Shown: piece by piece, positions 59,201 through 64,000 of the stretch
Layout of the letters: every line of letters begins with the position of its first letter
Numbering within the stretch: the first letter of the stretch is position 1
DNA from: Triplophysa rosa
Taxonomy: Eukaryota; Chordata; Actinopteri; Cypriniformes; Nemacheilidae
DNA: 64,000 nt
Direction of reading: 5' to 3'
NCBI RefSeq assembly: GCF_024868665.1
Contig: NC_079902.1
Coordinates: 17,971,450-18,035,449, forward strand
The notes under the pieces: model-generated
The model's input: only the letters and a program-made list of their open reading frames with translations
Databases searched by the model: none
Told to the model about the DNA's origin: nothing
Translations under genes and position numbers: made by a program

Positions 59201-61061
59201 TAGCGTACTGTGTGTATTGTGTATTATAAATGTATATTGTATAAATTGTATTGTATTGTATAGTGTACTATGTAAATTGTATGTATAATAGTCTGTATGT
59301 ATATGTATAAAGATGGCATCTGGAGGTTGCTCTACCAAAGTTTCATTGTACAGTACATGTACTGTACATGCACAGTGACAACAAAGTTCTTACTTAATTA
59401 CTTACTTAAAACATTATCTCATTTAATTTTACATTTAGGTTAAAAAAATCACATGACACCCCCAAGACTTAAGTCATACCAGTAGAAAAAGGCCTTTTGT
59501 CCTGCTTCTCCAGTGTCCCATCAGGACAATCAACACTCTGAGATTCAGCCTCCCTCCAGTGGGTGGCGCTATGATCCATCGAGCGAGGCCTACAGCTCAC
59601 TTTCACTGCCCCTCCAGGAGCTGCCTCACTGGACACTGAATAACAAGAGTCTGACAGAGAACTCCCACTGACCGAGTAAAAGCCTGTTGTAAAGAGAATG
59701 ACAGATGAAGATAAGAGTGTTGCGGGGGTAGCGTTTCTGGGGTGACAGATGATATAAGTTATGGGATGCCTTGAAATGTCATTGGTTAATGTTTGCACAA
59801 TTAAAAAGCAAACTACCAAAACACAGAAACTGCATAATGTTGAAACAACATATGTTATGTTGAAGTTGAAAGGTCAACATTGATTCTGAGCCCCAGTTAT
59901 ATACTTGTCAAATATTTTATTGCTAGTTTATGATTTATGATTTACATTTACTGTTGATTGATTGATGGTAAAATTCTCTACTAAAGTTTCTCCGAACATG
60001 TTCCAGCGTGTTGTGTAATTTTATTTTATCACCAAAACCTGCCTTGTGTCATTTTTTCGATATCAAAATACATTCTCCTTTCCCAGCTAAATGTGGGTAG
60101 TTGACAAATTTACTATACATGTGTCCTATAGTGTGACATAGCAAAAAATATATTTTTAATAATATATTATTTTATATTATTAATATTTATAATATAAAAC
60201 AGTATAAGGGAGATTTATCTTCGTTGTTAGTTTTCTTTCTAAATTTTTCCTGTCAAACCATAGAACACATTTTTTTGTCAACTACCCATGTGTCACTTTT
60301 AACTTATCTATTTTAAGATTGAACAATCCTTTAAAGTATTTCAACACTTTTAAAATTGCTCTTGGAAGTTTGACCTTGCAGCTGTCCACTTGTATATCTC
60401 AAATGTACCTCATTCCTAGATTTCATGACTACTTTTATCAATTGAATATTTCTTAGTATTTATGACTATATAATATAAAATTTCATAAAATTATATTATG
60501 TAAAATATATGTAAAAACATTTAAAATATAAATAAATTACATTTATTTATATATGTTTGTTAAAATGTAACTTCTTTCAAAGAGAAAAGTTATGTGTTAA
60601 AGTAAAGTAAAGGTTCATACCGGTCGTTCTTTCATAGGTTTTGACCAGCTGTGCTGAATAACATGCCATGCCAAAAATAGCCAGCTAAATTACATAATGC
60701 TTCAAATGCCAAACACTAAAAAGAGACACAATACTGTGGAACAATGATTAATCACTCACGCAGACTGTCAGGGAATGTAGAGAGCTTTAAAAAGGGCACC
60801 TCGGCATGAGAGACCCCAGTGCCTTGGATAAATTTCCATAGAAACCTAAGCTGTTGCGCTTTTAACCAAATGATCATTTTTATCATCCGCACCTGAGCTG
60901 GGTCTGGAGTCGCAGTCGAGTGCTGTGGTGCCCGAGAGGTCCGGGGTGGGAGAGGACAGCAGATCAGACGGGACGTCCCAAGACAAGGTGGACCAGCGTG
61001 AGCTGATCCCCTCTCCTGTTGTGCTCGGATAAGGCAGATCAGGGTGCGCTAGGGACAGACT
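56294..61061 (-). CDS. Dapper/DACT-family Wnt regulator, divergent paralogue, 3' part
   Basis: Three exons visible: 61061-60893, 59683-59480 and 58614-56294 (TAG), 897 residues in matching phase. The 5' exons with the leucine zipper are beyond the right edge. DACT hallmarks are a serine block read across the first junction (SRPSSGFYSVSG), then DPKFCSDLVSRKTKEVYPYP with PSPLHAVALQSPLF. LEQYINRLVHQYHSR stands where DACT1 has a similar segment, and NQWRSSFEIS matches the DACT KSSAEIS region. Family knowledge: DACT proteins bind Dishevelled and tune Wnt and TGF-beta signalling. Their usual C-terminal PDZ ligand MTTV is absent here; the protein ends SFNKNQKSKKKD. The middle is Ser/Pro-rich and poorly conserved. 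It could be the fish dact4 paralogue, but I cannot confirm this. Confidence 0.82.
58615..59479 (-). other. DACT-family gene intron
   Basis: AT-rich, 0.87 kb. Contains an (ATTA)n run at 59104-59122, a TGTAT-rich low-complexity stretch (about 59190-59290) and a retroelement-like 3' tail at about 59296-59415. Confidence 0.7.
59296..59415 (+). repeat. Retroelement 3'-tail-like sequence
   Basis: tttcattgtacagtacatg…gtgacaacaaagttctta followed by short TTACT-type repeats resembles the 3' tail of fish LINEs and their SINEs. No coding part is attached. Confidence 0.4.
59684..60892 (-). other. DACT-family gene intron
   Basis: 1.2 kb, strongly AT-rich at 60140-60560, no element or exon identified. 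Confidence 0.7.
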
Positions 61062-64000
61062 CTGAAACAGATGGTGGAGTCATGTTACTACAAGATCAGG
61101 CATCTGTGATGTTAATATTTACAAAACAGTACACCTGCAAGACAAGGCACTGTGGCTTTATGATGTTTAGGGATTAAGATCATAACTGGGTCTGTTACAC
61201 AACATCAATGGAATGCATTGGATAAAGTTCACTTCTGAAGTTTTAAGTAGGAATGGTTTACTTAAGAAAGCTGTTTGCGATCCCCAGCCTCCCCCAGTCC
61301 AAAGGAATCTCCTCTAGCGTCACAAGTATCCCATTAAACAAATGACTATTGTGCATTCTCCTGTTAAGTCCGATCAACCTTCTGTCGGACCTTTACACAG
61401 ACAATGCAGGTGATGCATTGCCGAAACGGAAAAGTCGGGGGAGGGCGGTTAATAACCGGAGAGCAGAGAAAGACAGATGATAAAACAAAGGAGGGACGGA
61501 AGAAAAGAAGGGGGGATGATGGGTATTGAAAGAGAGACTTTGACCAGGCTTATCTCTGCCCCAGCAGTTTACCCACAATTCAATTCTCACACTCTAAAAA
61601 TACATAAAGGAGAAAAAACGCGCAGTAAAGAGTGAGAAAGCTTGAGTAAGATATTAAAGAATTTGTAAGATACGAACATTGAAAACTCATGTAGGGGGAC
61701 AGCTAAAGATTGATGGCGAAGAAAGAAAAGAAGGGAGTTTGGGATAAAGTAAGGAGCACGGGGGATGGGTTGCCTAGCGAGACGAACAGCATGACGGAGG
61801 CATCTCTTACGTGCAACCCCCCCAACCACCAACGCTGGACCTGGATATAACTTCCTCCCCCATTTCACTTCAGAGAACTGTCAGGCCTCTCGTCTTATCC
61901 TGCCCTCTCTCTAGTTCGCTTTCTCTGCTTCTCTTCTCCTCGCCCACACATCCGATTTAGCAGCAATACTTTAACTCCCTCTTTGCTGGTGGAACATGAA
62001 ATGATATGTGCACTGACACATGCATTCGACAAAAAAGCACTTATTGCTGCCTAAAATCCACATTTCGGTATAAGACACGTTGGTGTAATTTATCCTTGCA
62101 TACAGAAAACAGCATACAGAAAATTGTAAGCCAGTAAATATAGTAAGCCAGAGGTGACAAGTCAACCCTGTCATCATTTATTCACCCTCACGTTGGTCAA
62201 ACCTGTATTTGACTCATGTGGAACACAAAAGAAGATATTTCGAGAAATGTCTCTGTGGTTCTGTGTCCATACAATGGAAGTCAATGGGTTCCTACAGGTT
62301 TGGAATGACATGAGTGTGAGTAAATGATGAAAACGGTTGAACAATCCCTCTAAAACAATATGCACTGTGAACGAAATAAACAAACAAAACAGACTTCACC
62401 ACCAAACATGGATGAAAATCTCTCATTCGTCCCTGTACACCCACACAACATGTGCGCACACATTTAGACTAAACATCTAGACATTACCGATCTAGAATCT
62501 ATGATGTATTACCCCCTAATATAAAGTTGTGTTTCATTTCATTTCATGGGGGGTTGATAAGGAGTATTTGCTCAATGGGGGAAACCTGATACAAGTCTTA
62601 CGGACACGCTGGCCATTTTCCAACTACCGATCAATTCATGACGAAGTGCTCTTGCACATGGAAACTGAATTATATAAGGCTAGAGATCCAAATGGACATA
62701 CAATAATAGAAATGAGGTGAATATCTATAGTCTGCCCCAGCAGCCGTATCACTGACACAGGAAATGGATTAACGTCATTAGATAACAAGGTGAATCTTGT
62801 GGGAGGCAGCAGGGAGATGGAGTTTTAACCACTGACGCGTCACAACAATCAATTCTTATAGACTGAAAAATCATATCAAAACGTAATAGTATAATAAATC
62901 AATGTCAGTTAATTGAAACACGATATACATATTAGGTACTCCTGAAATCCAATACAGCATTTACCACAGTGCAGTAGCTCATCCTAGTGATGGGTTAACA
63001 AACATGCACACCCCCCATTCTCCATCTCTCTGACCATCTCTCTCCTTTCTCTCTCCCACAGCAGGCAACACAGGAGAGGTGATATCTGTGACGCCGACAA
63101 CAGAAACATTTCTCCATGTAGTGTGTATGCAAATGGAAGTTGTGTAGGTGGAGAGGCAACAACATTGCCCTATGATGACTAATCCTTTTTGTCTCATGAT
63201 ACATTACTGTTTCTCATGCACATACTTTAGCGGGCCAAGTAGTTGGCTTTAAATGCTTGTCCAATTGGACTTTTGAAATTGTGAAACGTTTGTCTGTTGT
63301 AAAAGGAAATGTTCTTTGAGATCCCGGATAATCATTTAAAAGCCTTTTATATAAATATCTGAGTAAATAAATAATTGAGCAAACACTTTTTATTATATGT
63401 GGAGAGAAATAGTTACATTTATTTCATGTATACTACAGGTCAGATGTGACCTCACTTGAGTTCACATCCACACTTGCCCACCTTATAAAAACACAATGGT
63501 GCTTCTATTTTCAACTTACACATATACTTTAATCCTCCTCCAATTACACAAGCATACACCTGAATTGCACCTGTCAGGTATGTCATCAATACCTGGTCTA
63601 GAGCCCTGCCACATCACCGAATCAACATTTGGTTACATTCAATGCAAAATCCACATTATTTAAACTAAATGTATTCTCTTATATATATATATATATAATT
63701 TCCACATAAAACCACCAGGTTCTATGGAATGGTGCACTTGTACCCAATTGGCTGGTATTGTGCAATCAACATGCAGTGTGCACACAGTGGCCGAGAATGG
63801 CAGCCAAATAAAACTCAACCTTGACGTTGAAGGGAAAAAAAGGTGTGCACAACTCTGAAATGTAAACACAGCAGCGTCCTGTATAGGTCGTGCAGCATGA
63901 CATCCATTGTCTGCCAGGGTCACCTCTCCCGCCGACAAAACGTTAAGCAGGTGGCACCAGCAGGATTCCTCAGATCTAAGTTACATTTATAAAAGGAACA
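61062..64000 (-). other. Upstream intron of the DACT-family gene
   Basis: No exon with DACT leucine-zipper character is visible on the minus strand. It holds a fold-back repeat at 62163-62356 and a (TA)n run at 63680-63698. The rest is unremarkable. Confidence 0.6.
62163..62356. repeat. Fold-back repeat related to the TTAAAGG group
   Basis: Inverted body words (tcatcatttattcaccctcac / gtgagtaaatgatga; caaacctgta / tacaggtttg) with degraded ends. Confidence 0.65.

Overview
The window is vertebrate nuclear DNA and almost certainly from a cypriniform (carp/zebrafish-like) teleost. It is AT-rich, with multi-exon genes whose splice sites are all GT-AG, short introns by mammalian standards, and many fold-back non-autonomous DNA transposons of types common in cyprinid genomes. 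There is no prokaryotic, organellar, CRISPR or phage-like content. Exon boundaries were set by reading frame, splice phase and recalled family sequence. For the six genes with both ends in the window, the joined exons give uninterrupted frames divisible by three.

Layout, left to right. (1) The 3' part of atp8a1 (+, 500-12273), a P4-ATPase lipid flippase. (2) shisa3 (-, 17033-19238), a small membrane antagonist of Wnt and FGF receptor maturation. (3) bend4 (+, 20995-27024), a BEN-domain nuclear protein. These three keep the order and relative orientation of the human 4p13 block. (4) rab11fip5 (+, 29598-39521), a class I Rab11-family interacting protein with one very long disordered exon. (5) sfxn5 (+, 42381-48623), a mitochondrial sideroflexin in 14 exons. 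rab11fip5 and sfxn5 are tandem neighbours, as at human 2p13.2. (6) tmem179 (-, 50670-52021). (7) ttc9c (+, 53280-55008). (8) The 3' part of a divergent Dapper/DACT-family gene (-, 56294-61061), whose 5' exons lie beyond the right edge.

The genes do not form one pathway. The window joins at least two ancestral linkage blocks, with a junction between bend4 and rab11fip5, followed by a tmem179-ttc9c-dact group whose relatives lie on human 14q, 19q and 11q. Some functional themes recur: membrane lipid asymmetry and endosomal recycling (atp8a1, rab11fip5), and Wnt modulation (shisa3, the DACT gene).

Non-genic space is dominated by inverted-repeat elements, many with TTAAAGG...CCTTTAA ends. There is also one tRNA-derived SINE with a clear target-site duplication, a 225-bp strictly alternating GT/GC tract, and a recent direct duplication inside ttc9c intron 1. 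I found no novel multi-gene system. The most interesting items are the DACT-family gene lacking the family's C-terminal PDZ ligand, the NPF cluster in rab11fip5, the histidine-rich tail of tmem179, and the shared ends of several hairpin elements.
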